Origin: DTHT01 sp037444625 | GTDB lineage: Bacteria > Acidobacteriota > Terriglobia > Bryobacterales > Bryobacteraceae | Direction of reading: 5' to 3' | Assembly (NCBI GenBank): GCA_037444625.1 | Contig: JBBIMA010000068.1 | Location: 1-22,278 of the forward strand | DNA: 22,278 bases | In this document: positions 14,730 to 22,278 of the stretch, piece by piece | Position numbering within the stretch: the first letter of the stretch is position 1 | Layout of the letters: each line of letters starts with the position of its first letter | Position numbers and translations under genes: made by a program | The notes under the pieces: generated by a model | Told to the model about the DNA's origin: nothing | Databases searched by the model: none | What the model saw: only the letters and a program-made list of their open reading frames with translations

Positions 14730-17003
14730 ATGCGAAAGTGGCTGGTTTGTCTGGCGGCGCCGGTCGCGGCGTGGGTGTGGCTGGGCGGCGGAGCGCCGCG
14801 CCAGGATGCCTGGCGGGTGATCGGGCCGGGCGGCGGCGGCGCGCAGTTTCTGCCCACCGTGAGCCCGCACGATCCCCGGCGCGTGCTGGTGGCCTGCGAC
14901 ATGACGGGTTCCTACCTCTCAGAGGACGGGGGCGAGAGCTGGCGCATGTTCAACCTGCGCGGCACGACTCGTTTCTTCGTCTTCGATCCGGTCGAGCCGG
15001 AGACGATCTACGTGCAAGGGGTGGGCCTGTGGCGTTCGACCGACGGCGGCGTCTCCTGGTCGCTCGTCTATCCCGACCCCTCCGCCATCACGGCGATTCT
15101 GATGCCGGACGATCATGCCAGCCTGACTCTTTACGTGGCGGGTCGCCCCGCCTCCCGGATGACCGCTCTGGCGGTGGATCCGGAAGACTCGCGCACGCTG
15201 TACGCCGCGCTGGACTCCGCCCTGCACGTTTCTCGGGATTGGGGTGCGAGTTGGAACCGGGTGGCGGCTCTGCCCGACGGCGCCCGCCAGATCTATGTGG
15301 ATCCGCACTCGCCGGCCGAAGAGCGCACCTTGTACGTCGTCGGCTCGCGCACGGTCGCCGTGCGCGAGGGCGGGCAGTGGCGGACCGGTCCCGCTCCCGA
15401 GGAGGTGGCCTCCTTCACCGATGTCTCAGCGGGATTCTCGGAGGAAGCCGGCCCGCCGGTGGTCTACGCTGCGGCGGCCGAGGCGCTGTGGGTTTCCGAG
15501 GACGGGGGCGCGAGCTGGCGCCGGTCGGGGCCGGGCGGGGGCGCGCAGCTTCGCGCCGTGGCGACCTCTCTCCGGCATCCGGATGTGGTCTACGTCTCCT
15601 ACAGCGGGCTGCGCGAAGGCGGCGCGAGTTGGTTCGGCGTGGCGAAAAGCGCGGACCGCGGGCGCAATTGGGAGTTGGTCTGGAAGGAATCCAGCCGCAC
15701 GGCCGACAACATTGAGGAGGCGTGGCTGAGCGAGCGCTTCGGGCCGGGCTGGGGCGGGAATCCCTTCAACCTGGGCGTGGCGCCGGGCGATCCGGAGGTC
15801 TGCTACGCCACCGACTCCGGGCGCACCATGCGCACGCTGGACGGCGGCCGCACCTGGCGGGCGGTCTACTCCCGGCGAGTTCCCGAGGCCGGCTGGGACA
15901 CCACCGGTCTGGATGTGACGACCTGTTACGGCGTGCATTTCGATCCCTTCGACGCCGAGCGGATCTTCATCAGCTACACCGATATCGGGCTGTTTCGCAG
16001 CGAGGACGGCGGGCGAAGCTGGTTCAGCTCGATTGACGGCGTGCCGCGGCGCTGGTGGAACACGACCTACTGGATCGAATTCGATCCGGACAGGCCGGGG
16101 CGAGTCTGGGGCGCCATGAGCCGGGTTCACGATCTGCCCCGGCCCAAGATGTGGCGGAGCACGGCGCCCTCCACTTACGAGGGCGGCGTTTGCCTGAGCG
16201 AGGACGGGGGGCGCACCTGGCGCTCCTCGAGCGAGGGCATGCCGCCGGCGGCGGTGACCCACCTGTTGCTCGATCCGGAGAGTCCGGTGGAGGAGCGCGT
16301 GCTGTATGCGGCGGCGTTCGGACGCGGCGTGTACAAGTCCACCGACGGCGGGCGCACGTGGAGCCTGAAGAATCAAGGGATCGAGGGCCCCGAGCCGTTC
16401 GCCTGGCGGCTGGCGCGCGACCCTCAGGGAACTTTGTATCTGATCGTGGCGCGGCGCAGCGAGGACGGCAGTTACAACAATCCGGGCGACGGCGCGCTCT
16501 ATCGCTCCGAGGACGGAGCCGAGTCCTGGACGCGGCTGGCGCTGCCCGAGGGCGTCAACGGTCCCAACGGGCTGGCGATTGACCCGGAGGATCCGCGGCG
16601 GCTTTATCTGGCCGCCTGGGGCCGCCGCACTCCGGCCGGCGCGCGCGACGGCGGCATCTTCGTTTCCGCCGACGGGGGCCAAAGCTGGCGCAACGTCTTC
16701 GCCGGCGACCAGCACGTCTACGACGTCACAGTGGATCCGCGCAACGGCGCACTGTACGCGGCCGGGTTCGAATCCTCCGCCTGGCGTTCCCGGGACCGCG
16801 GCGAAAGCTGGGAGCGCATCCGCGGATTCAATTTCAAGTGGGGCCACCGCGTGGTTCCCGATCCGCGCCGGCCGGAGATGATCTACATCACGACCTTCGG
16901 GGGCAGCGTCTGGCACGGCCCGGCGGCCGGGGATCCGGAAGCGGGCGAGGACATCGCCACGCCGGAACTTCGTCCGGTCCGGCGAGGGCCGCGGGCCTTC
17001 TAA
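14730..17003 (+). CDS. Secreted Asp-box (BNR) beta-propeller protein, GH74/sortilin-like
   Basis: 757 residues with an N-terminal signal peptide (about 1-24, core LVCLAAPVAAWVWLGG). I count twelve Asp-box motifs of the form S-x-D-x-G-x-(S/T)-W, for example LSEDGGESW, RSTDGGVSW, RTLDGGRTW, RSEDGGRSW and VSADGGQSW, spread from residue 64 to near the end. Such motifs lie on turns of beta-propeller blades. Length and motif number fit two tandem seven-bladed propellers, as in GH74 xyloglucanases. Asp57 (ACDMTGSY) and Asp418 (YTDIGLF) sit where GH74 has its two catalytic aspartates (DVGGAYRW and DIGG-type loops), but the match is loose. A non-enzymatic sortilin-like binding protein is the alternative. 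The stop overlaps the stop of the convergent permease gene. Confidence 0.82.
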   Translation: MRKWLVCLAAPVAAWVWLGGGAPRQDAWRVIGPGGGGAQFLPTVSPHDPRRVLVACDMTGSYLSEDGGESWRMFNLRGTTRFFVFDPVEPETIYVQGVGLWRSTDGGVSWSLVYPDPSAITAILMPDDHASLTLYVAGRPASRMTALAVDPEDSRTLYAALDSALHVSRDWGASWNRVAALPDGARQIYVDPHSPAEERTLYVVGSRTVAVREGGQWRTGPAPEEVASFTDVSAGFSEEAGPPVVYAAAAEALWVSEDGGASWRRSGPGGGAQLRAVATSLRHPDVVYVSYSGLREGGASWFGVAKSADRGRNWELVWKESSRTADNIEEAWLSERFGPGWGGNPFNLGVAPGDPEVCYATDSGRTMRTLDGGRTWRAVYSRRVPEAGWDTTGLDVTTCYGVHFDPFDAERIFISYTDIGLFRSEDGGRSWFSSIDGVPRRWWNTTYWIEFDPDRPGRVWGAMSRVHDLPRPKMWRSTAPSTYEGGVCLSEDGGRTWRSSSEGMPPAAVTHLLLDPESPVEERVLYAAAFGRGVYKSTDGGRTWSLKNQGIEGPEPFAWRLARDPQGTLYLIVARRSEDGSYNNPGDGALYRSEDGAESWTRLALPEGVNGPNGLAIDPEDPRRLYLAAWGRRTPAGARDGGIFVSADGGQSWRNVFAGDQHVYDVTVDPRNGALYAAGFESSAWRSRDRGESWERIRGFNFKWGHRVVPDPRRPEMIYITTFGGSVWHGPAAGDPEAGEDIATPELRPVRRGPRAF

Positions 17004-18436
17004 CGGCCGGCCAGCAGGCTGTGGCGGCGGCCGTAACGGAAGTAGATGGCGTAACCGACGATGAGCCAGCCGATCAGCCGGGCCCAGTTGGGCCAGCCCA
17101 GGCCGAACATCATGGCCAGGCAGGTGAGGATGCCGAGCGCGGGCACCCAAGGCACCAGGGGAGTGCGGAAGGGCCGGGGCGCGTCCGGATTGGTGCGCCG
17201 CATGATGAGCACGCCGGCGCAAACGATGACGAAAGCCAGCAGGGTGCCGATCGAGGTCATCTGTCCGACCAACGAGATGGGCGCCAGAGCCGAAAACAGA
17301 CTGACGAAGATCATCAGCAGCAGGTTGGACTTCCAGGGTGTCCGCCACTTGGGGTGGATCTCGGAGAACACCGGGGGCAGCAGGCCGTCGCGCGACATCG
17401 AGAAGAAAACGCGCGACTGGCCGAGCAGCATCACCAGGATCACCGAGGTCAGCCCGGCGATGGTGGCCAGTTTGATCGAGCCCTTCAGCCACTCATAAGG
17501 CGTGTTGGCGATGGCCAGGGCCACCGGCGCGGCGTTGCCCCGGAAGCGCGAGTAATGCTCCAGCCCGGTCATGACGTGGGCGAACAGCACGTAGAGCACG
17601 GTGCAGATGGCCAGTGAACCGATAATGCCGATGGGCATGTTGCGCTGCGGATGGCGAGCCTCCTGGGCGGCGGTGGACACGGCGTCGAAGCCGATGTAAG
17701 CGAAGAAAATGATGCCGGCGGCGCGCAGGATGCCGCTCCAGCCGAACTGGCCGAACTGGCCGGTGTTGGGGGGGATGAAGGGGACGTAGTTCTGGGGCCG
17801 GATGAAGGCCCAGCCGGCCAGGATGAAGACCACCACCACACTGACCTTGATCAACACCATGACGGCGGTGGCGCGGGCCGATTCCCGAATACCGGTCATC
17901 AGCAGGACGGAGATGACCACCACGATGAAGACGGCGGGCAGATTGATCAAGCCGTGCACCAGGCGGCCGTCGGGCAGCATGACGGGCTGCCAGGGCGAGG
18001 CGATCAGCTCGTAGGGCAGCTCCAGGCCCCAGTCGTGCAACAGGGAGACCATGTAGCTGGACCAGGAAATGGAGACCGTGGCGGCGCCGATGGCGTACTC
18101 GAGCACCAGGCTCCAGCCGATGGTCCAGGCCAGGAATTCGCCCAGCGTGGCGTAGGCGTAAGTGTAGGCCGAGCCGGCCACCGGAATCATGGTGGCGAAC
18201 TCGCTGTAGCACAGCCCGGCGAAGGCGCAGCCGATGGCTGCGAAGACGAAGGAGAGCACCACGGCCGGGCCGGCGTATTCGGCCGCTGCGATGCCGGTCA
18301 GCGAGAACAGGCCCGCGCCGATGATAGCGCCGATGCCCAGGGAGATCAGGCTCCAGGGCCCCAGGGCGCGCTTGAGGGTGTGGGCTTCGGCCTCGCGTTG
18401 CAGGTCAGCCAGCGATTTGGTGGCGAACAGACTCAT
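17000..18436 (-). CDS. APC-superfamily amino-acid permease (cationic amino acid transporter type)
   Basis: 478 residues with about 12 hydrophobic segments, in the inner membrane. The first segment carries the APC substrate motif GIGAIIGAGLFSLTG, and a cytoplasmic loop has GFDAVSTAAQEARHPQRNMP-like residues typical of the CAT group (bacterial YfnA/ApcT-like proteins). A FFSMSRDGLLPPVF segment is also characteristic. A good ribosome site, AAGGAG, lies five bases before the ATG (CTCCTT at 18442-18447 on the plus strand). It is the last gene of the thiE-permease-permease operon, 22 bases after the previous permease. Specific substrate unknown; amino acids or polyamines are likely. Confidence 0.92.
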   Translation of the reverse strand: MSLFATKSLADLQREAEAHTLKRALGPWSLISLGIGAIIGAGLFSLTGIAAAEYAGPAVVLSFVFAAIGCAFAGLCYSEFATMIPVAGSAYTYAYATLGEFLAWTIGWSLVLEYAIGAATVSISWSSYMVSLLHDWGLELPYELIASPWQPVMLPDGRLVHGLINLPAVFIVVVISVLLMTGIRESARATAVMVLIKVSVVVVFILAGWAFIRPQNYVPFIPPNTGQFGQFGWSGILRAAGIIFFAYIGFDAVSTAAQEARHPQRNMPIGIIGSLAICTVLYVLFAHVMTGLEHYSRFRGNAAPVALAIANTPYEWLKGSIKLATIAGLTSVILVMLLGQSRVFFSMSRDGLLPPVFSEIHPKWRTPWKSNLLLMIFVSLFSALAPISLVGQMTSIGTLLAFVIVCAGVLIMRRTNPDAPRPFRTPLVPWVPALGILTCLAMMFGLGWPNWARLIGWLIVGYAIYFRYGRRHSLLAGR

Positions 18437-18458
18437 CCGAGCTCCTTGGCGGGACGGC

Positions 18459-19865
18459 TCATGCCGGTGCGGCCCCGGGGTTCCGCCGGGCGCGCCAGCC
18501 GAGATAGAAAGGCACGCCCAGCAGGACCAGAAGCAACCCCGGCCAGGTGTACCTGGGCTTGTAAATCAGCAGCAGGGCTTCGATCAGCCCGGCCAGGGCG
18601 ATGTAGACGGCAGGCAGTACGGGGTAACCGAGAGCCCGGTAAGGACGGGGCATCTCCGGTCGGGACCGGCGAAGCACGAAAATACCCGCGATCGTCAGGA
18701 TATAGAAGAGCAGAACGGCGAATATAACATAGTCGAGCAGGTCGCTGTAAGTGCCCGAGAGCGTGAGCAGGCAGGCCCAAAGGCACTGCACGCGCAGGGC
18801 GACGTTGGGAGTGCGGCGGGCCGGATCCAGGCGCGCCAGGGAGCGGAACAGCAAGCCGTCCAGCGCCATGGCGTAGTAGACGCGGGCGCCCGCCAGGATC
18901 ATGCCGTTGGCGCAGCCGAAGGTCGAGATCATGATGGCGGCCGCCATCAGCTTCACGGCCGGAGCGCCCAGGATCCACTGGGCGGCGGAGGTGGCTACCC
19001 GATCTTCCGGAGCCCGCTGGATCGCTTCCAGCGGCAGCACGCTCAAGTAGACGAAATTGCAGGCCAGGTAAAGCAGGGAAACGATCGAGACGCCCAGGGC
19101 CAGAGCCAGGGGCACGTTGCGGCGCGGCCGGCGGATCTCGCCGGCCGCAAACGTGACGTTGTTCCAGGCGTCGGAAGAGAACAGCGCGCCCACCATGGCC
19201 ACGCCCACCAGGCGCAGAGCGGTGAAATCCAGCGCGGCGCCCTGCCAGAAATGGGTGAAGTTGCGCTCGAGGGCCTGCGGGTTCCGTCCGAGGAGCAGGC
19301 CGAGCGCCACCAGGCCCAGCAGGGCGGCGGTCTTGGTGAAGGTGAACAGATTCTGCACCGCCGCTCCGGCGCGCAAGCCGCGGGTGTTGATCCAGGTCAA
19401 CCCGGCCAGCACGGCGATGGCCGTGAGCTGCTGGGTGTTCAGACCCACCGGGCCGGCGCGCAGCAGCCAGCGATCGGCGGCGATGGCCGGCCAGAACACT
19501 CCGGCGAACTTGGCGAAGGCCACCGCCACGGCGGCGATGGTCCCGGTCTGGATCACCAGCAGCAAGGTCCAGCCGTAGAGGAAGCCGCTCAACGGGCCGA
19601 AGGCTTCGCGCAGGTAGACGTACTGGCCTCCGGCTTGAGGCATGGCGGCGGCCAGCTCGCCGTAGCTGAGGGCGGCGATGAGGGTCAGCAGGGCGGTGAC
19701 CGCCCAAGTCAGCATGAGCAGGCCTGGGGAGTTGACCTGGCGGGCGATGTCGGCCGAGACGATGAAGATGCCGGAGCCGATCATCGAGCCCATGACCAGG
19801 GCGGTGGCGTCCAGCAGGCCCAGGCCGCGGATCAAGCCGGTATCGGAGGCAGCAGTTGAAGCCAT
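18459..19865 (-). CDS. APC-superfamily amino-acid permease (LAT/SteT type)
   Basis: 468 residues with about 12 membrane segments. The first contains VMGSMIGSGIF, the LAT-type version of the APC substrate motif. Other marks are YGELAAAMPQAGGQYVYLREAFG, which is strongly conserved in the LAT/SteT exchangers, and RVYYAMALDGLLFRSLARL. It differs clearly from the permease downstream, so the pair is not a recent duplication. The start overlaps the thiE coding end by 34 bases; the next in-frame Met (residue 25) lies inside the first membrane segment, so the longer start is preferred. Co-transcription with thiE hints at import or export of a thiamine-related amino compound, but a general amino-acid role is just as likely. 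Confidence 0.91.
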   Translation of the reverse strand: MASTAASDTGLIRGLGLLDATALVMGSMIGSGIFIVSADIARQVNSPGLLMLTWAVTALLTLIAALSYGELAAAMPQAGGQYVYLREAFGPLSGFLYGWTLLLVIQTGTIAAVAVAFAKFAGVFWPAIAADRWLLRAGPVGLNTQQLTAIAVLAGLTWINTRGLRAGAAVQNLFTFTKTAALLGLVALGLLLGRNPQALERNFTHFWQGAALDFTALRLVGVAMVGALFSSDAWNNVTFAAGEIRRPRRNVPLALALGVSIVSLLYLACNFVYLSVLPLEAIQRAPEDRVATSAAQWILGAPAVKLMAAAIMISTFGCANGMILAGARVYYAMALDGLLFRSLARLDPARRTPNVALRVQCLWACLLTLSGTYSDLLDYVIFAVLLFYILTIAGIFVLRRSRPEMPRPYRALGYPVLPAVYIALAGLIEALLLIYKPRYTWPGLLLVLLGVPFYLGWRARRNPGAAPA

Positions 19866-20491
19866 TCTTGCACCCGGGTGCGCAGGGCCTGGGGCGTGCA
19901 GGGGTCAGGCAGCAAGTCGCCGATCACGGCCAGTGAGTCGGCGCCGGCGGCCAGGACTCGAAGGGCGCTCTGGCGCGTGATGCCCCCGATGGCGACCAGG
20001 GGGCGTCCGGCGGCATGGGCCTGGCGGGCCAGCGGGGGAAGCAGGTCCAAGCCCACCACCGGGTCGGGATTTTCCTTGCTGGCGGTGGGGAAGATGGGGC
20101 CGAAAGCCAGGTAGTCGGCCGGCTCGGCCAAAGCGGCGGCGAATTGCGCGGGGTTGTGGGTGGAGAGACCCAGCGGCCGCCGGGGTCCAATGAGGCGGCG
20201 AGCCTCCGCGGCGGGCAGGTCGTCTTGGCCGACATGCAGGCCGGCATCGAGCAAGGCGGCGATGTCGGCGCGGTCGTTGACGATGAGCAGTGCGCCCGCC
20301 CGGCGGCAGAGGGCGGCCAGGCGCTCGGCACGGTCAAACAGGCTGCGCGAGAAATGCCCCTTGTGGCGGAGTTGCAGCAGCCCGACGCCGGCCTCGAGCA
20401 GAGCTTCCGCGGCTGCCTCCGGCTCCAGGCCCAGGCGGGCCAGCGAAGCGGTGTCCAGGATGGGGTACAAGCGCGGAAGGCGGAGCGTCAA
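19832..20491 (-). CDS. thiE: Thiamine-phosphate synthase
   Basis: 219 residues, normal for ThiE, which joins the hydroxymethylpyrimidine diphosphate and thiazole phosphate to give thiamine phosphate. Seen motifs, in order: LLQLRHK (38-44), VNDRADIA (71-78, with the conserved Asn-Asp-Arg), LHVGQDDLP (86-93), LGLSTHN (107-113), FGPIFPTASK (130-139) and VAIGGI (166-171). The only fitting start is TTG at 20491. The leader is too short for a TPP riboswitch: only 24 bases separate it from the divergent iolB start. It leads a likely operon with two amino-acid permeases, and no other thi gene is in the window. Confidence 0.93.
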   Translation of the reverse strand: MTLRLPRLYPILDTASLARLGLEPEAAAEALLEAGVGLLQLRHKGHFSRSLFDRAERLAALCRRAGALLIVNDRADIAALLDAGLHVGQDDLPAAEARRLIGPRRPLGLSTHNPAQFAAALAEPADYLAFGPIFPTASKENPDPVVGLDLLPPLARQAHAAGRPLVAIGGITRQSALRVLAAGADSLAVIGDLLPDPCTPQALRTRVQEWLQLLPPIPA

Positions 20492-20497
20492 GCCAAT

Positions 20498-20504
20498 TAT
20501 GATA
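20498..20504. promoter_or_regulatory. Two-way -10 element TATGATA between thiE and iolB
   Basis: TATGATA fits TATnATA, which reads as a -10 hexamer on both strands: TATGAT (20498-20503) toward iolB and TATCAT (20504-20499) toward thiE. It ends 12 bases before the iolB ATG at 20516 and seven bases before the thiE TTG at 20491. The whole intergenic space is 24 bases. Overlapping symmetric -10 elements are a known cause of divergent transcription in bacteria. Confidence 0.5.
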
Positions 20505-20515
20505 GCGTGTTAGAG

Positions 20516-21325
20516 ATGAAACTGCACATCAAGTCGCCGGGAGAAGCGCCGGGCGTGTATCCGATTGCGCGCCGCGGCCGGGAACTGCGCTTTCTTTCTT
20601 TCACCATCATCGAGTTGGGCGGGGGCCTGGCGAGCGTCACGCTGGAGAGCGGGGAGGAAGAGCTGGCCCTGGATTTCTACACGGGACCGGCGCGCGTGGA
20701 AGTGGAATGGGAGGGCGGCGCCTGGTCGGCGGAGGTAGGCCGGCGGCGGTCGCTCAAGGACCCGGGGCCGATGATCTACGTCCCGGCCGGGGCGAAGCTC
20801 AGGCTGACGGCGCTGGACGGCCCCAGCCGGATTGTGGCGGCCGGGGCGCTGGGCAAGCCGGGCGCGCGCCCGGTGATGGTGGGACCCGAACAGGCCGTGG
20901 CCAAAGAGGTGGGGCGGGACAACTGGACGCGGACGGTGTACACCCATCTGGCCGACAATGTGGACGCGGCGCGGCTGATCACGGGGGAGACCGTGAGCCG
21001 GCCGGGGGGCTGGTCGAGCTGTCCGCCGCACAAACACGACCGCTTCGCCGAGTCGGAGGTCCCCATGGAGGAGGTGTACTACTTCCAGGTCGAGCCCCGG
21101 CAGGGCTTCGGGTTCATACGCGTCTACACGGACCCGGAGGATCCGGACCCGTTCGATCACGCCTTTGCGGTGGAGCACGGCGACACGGTGTTGATCCCGC
21201 GCGGCTATCATCCGGTGGCCTGCTGTCCGGGTTACACGCTGAATTACGCCTGGTTCCTGGCGGGTGAAGGGCGGCGCTACGGGGCGTGGAAGGACGATCC
21301 GCGGCACGCCTGGATCAAGGACTGA
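20516..21325 (+). CDS. iolB: 5-deoxy-glucuronate isomerase (inositol catabolism)
   Basis: 269 residues, the usual IolB size. The enzyme converts 5-deoxy-D-glucuronate to 2-deoxy-5-keto-gluconate in myo-inositol breakdown. The double cupin carries the family signature GETVSRPGGWSSCPPHKHD (157-175), with metal ligands His172 and His174, EEVYYF (185-190, Glu185), and His232 in PRGYHPV. QGFGFIRVYTD and the C-terminal KDDPRHAW region also match. The start is the ATG beginning MKLHIKSP; the frame remains open upstream, but that part is antisense to thiE. No other iol gene is in the window. It precedes the DUF362 gene by 15 bases, likely in one operon. The related KduI activity cannot be excluded. 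Confidence 0.93.
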   Translation: MKLHIKSPGEAPGVYPIARRGRELRFLSFTIIELGGGLASVTLESGEEELALDFYTGPARVEVEWEGGAWSAEVGRRRSLKDPGPMIYVPAGAKLRLTALDGPSRIVAAGALGKPGARPVMVGPEQAVAKEVGRDNWTRTVYTHLADNVDAARLITGETVSRPGGWSSCPPHKHDRFAESEVPMEEVYYFQVEPRQGFGFIRVYTDPEDPDPFDHAFAVEHGDTVLIPRGYHPVACCPGYTLNYAWFLAGEGRRYGAWKDDPRHAWIKD

Positions 21326-21340
21326 ACAAGGGGGTGAACC

Positions 21341-22278
21341 GTGACCCGACGAGCTTTCGTGGGCGGTCTTTCGGCGGCCGGCGCGACTCTGGGAGCCTCC
21401 CAGGGATCGCCGGCACCGCGCAAGACCAAAGTGGTGGTGGTGCGCACCGAGGATCGCGGCCGGGGCGTCAGCGAAGTGATGCGCCGGCTCGAGTTCGCCT
21501 CGCCCAAGGGCAAGGCGGTGGTGTTGAAGCCGAACTTCAATACGGCGGATCCGGCCCCCGGCTCGACGCACAACGACACGCTGCGCCGGCTGGTGGAGGA
21601 ATTGCGCCGGCGGGGCGCAGGCCGGATCACGATCGGGGAACGGAGCGGGCCGCCGCCCACGCGCAAGGTGATGGAGGAGAAGGGGATCTTCGAGCTGGTC
21701 AAGGAACTGGACCTGGGCCTGGTGAACTTCGAGGAGCTGGGGGAGGCCGATTGGGTGCACCTGAACCCGCCGGGCAATCACTGGCAGGACGGCTTTTGGA
21801 TCCCGAAGATGGTGGCCGAGGCCGACTACGTCGTCTCGACCTGTTGTTTGAAGACGCACGGCTTCGGCGGTGTGTTCACCCTCTCGCTGAAGCTGGCCGT
21901 GGGGCTGACGCCCAAGCGCTTGATGCGCGAGCTGCACGGCAACCGGGAACACATGCGGCGCATGATCGCGGAGATCAACCTGGGTTACCGGCCCGAGCTC
22001 ATCGTGCTGGACGGGGTGGAGGCGTTCGTAGACGGCGGGCCCTCGCAGGGCAAGCGGGTGCGGGCGGATGTGTTCGTGGGAGGCACGGATCGGGTGGCGG
22101 TGGATGCGGTGGGCCTGGCGATCCTGAAGGAGCTGGGATCGAACGCGGCCATCATGGAGCGGAAGATCTTCGAGCAGGAGCAGATCGCCCGCGCCGTAGA
22201 GCTGGGATTGGGAGTGCGCGGCCCGGACGAGATCGAGCTCGTAGCCGCCGACGCCGCCGGCCGGGAGCTGGCGGCGAA
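21341..22278 (+). CDS. DUF362-domain protein with Tat-like signal, C-terminus cut by window edge
   Basis: 312 residues are visible before the window ends, with no stop reached. The GTG at 21341 follows an AAGGGGGTG ribosome site and puts a twin-arginine-like signal at the very start (TRRAFVGGLSAAGATLGASQ, 2-21). DUF362 hallmarks are KAVVLKPNFNTADP, RITIGERSG, the pair of cysteines in VVSTCCLKTHGFGG, the helix LSLKLAVGLTP, and IVLDGVEAFVDGGPSQG. No ferredoxin cysteine cluster is seen in this portion. The function of the family is not established; some members are linked to iron-sulfur or metabolite handling. It is probably co-transcribed with iolB, whose stop lies 15 bases upstream. Confidence 0.85.
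   Translation, partial: MTRRAFVGGLSAAGATLGASQGSPAPRKTKVVVVRTEDRGRGVSEVMRRLEFASPKGKAVVLKPNFNTADPAPGSTHNDTLRRLVEELRRRGAGRITIGERSGPPPTRKVMEEKGIFELVKELDLGLVNFEELGEADWVHLNPPGNHWQDGFWIPKMVAEADYVVSTCCLKTHGFGGVFTLSLKLAVGLTPKRLMRELHGNREHMRRMIAEINLGYRPELIVLDGVEAFVDGGPSQGKRVRADVFVGGTDRVAVDAVGLAILKELGSNAAIMERKIFEQEQIARAVELGLGVRGPDEIELVAADAAGRELAA

Noticed and set aside
15426..17492. 688-codon minus-strand open frame
   Set aside because: It opposes the Asp-box propeller gene and runs through the permease gene in the wrong frame; its composition is that of a shadow frame.
18459..19865. Recent duplication of the two adjacent APC permeases
   Set aside because: Their first-helix motifs, loops and lengths differ clearly, placing them in different APC groups.
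20015..20515. Upstream extension of the iolB frame
   Set aside because: It is antisense to thiE, which carries all ThiE motifs; IolB proteins begin near the MKLHIKSP start.
20492..20515. TPP riboswitch before thiE
   Set aside because: The intergenic space is 24 bases, far too short for the aptamer.
1..22278. CRISPR array, tRNA/rRNA, insertion sequence or prophage
   Set aside because: No regular direct repeats, cloverleaf-like sequence, transposase motif or terminal inverted repeats were seen by eye; coding density and style are uniform.

Overview
The window is high-GC, densely coded DNA that most likely comes from an acidobacterium of the Bryobacterales/Solibacter type. The main evidence is a secreted protein (8708-11098) ending in a domain that resembles the 'Solibacter uncharacterized C-terminal domain' (TIGR03437). 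Supporting it are several Tat-signal-bearing sugar enzymes (sulfatase, Gfo/Idh/MocA oxidoreductase, GH127, sugar isomerase) and a BNR-repeat protein. This assignment rests on motif memory, not on a database search. I see no mobile element, CRISPR array, rRNA or tRNA, and no gap over 300 bases without a gene.

Layout. (1) 1-5812 is a carbohydrate block: a truncated Tat-exported sulfatase on the minus strand, diverging from a Gfo/Idh/MocA oxidoreductase, an L-rhamnose mutarotase, a second Tat-type Gfo/Idh protein and a GH127 (beta-L-arabinofuranosidase type) enzyme. This suits breakdown of rhamnose- and arabinose-containing plant or algal polymers. (2) 5862-8617 is a signalling operon: a KaiB-like protein, a soluble PAS histidine kinase overlapping it by four bases, and a receiver domain fused to a ParA/CpaE-type ATPase. 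No kaiA or kaiC is present. (3) 8708-13729 is a second operon: the secreted TIGR03437-type protein, then a coenzyme-B12 diol dehydratase whose large and medium subunits are fused into one 739-residue chain, then the small subunit. Microcompartment shell genes, encapsulation peptides and the reactivating factor are absent. (4) 13747-17003 holds a divergent pair: a Tat-exported sugar isomerase/epimerase-like protein (minus) and a secreted 12-Asp-box beta-propeller protein (plus). (5) 17000-20491 is a minus-strand operon of thiE and two APC-family amino-acid permeases. (6) 20516-22278 holds iolB and a DUF362 protein cut by the window end.

Links between blocks. Rhamnose catabolism can yield lactaldehyde and then 1,2-propanediol, the classical diol dehydratase substrate, so blocks 1 and 3 could be connected metabolically; this is inference. 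Regulation appears economical: several genes have a recognisable -10 hexamer only 6-9 bases before the start codon, which suggests leaderless or nearly leaderless mRNAs. The thiE/iolB divergent pair appears to share one two-way -10 element.

The most interesting points are the fused, apparently unencapsulated diol dehydratase with all catalytic residues but Ala in place of the substrate-pocket Gln336; the KaiB/kinase/receiver-ParA operon; and the leaderless promoter pattern.
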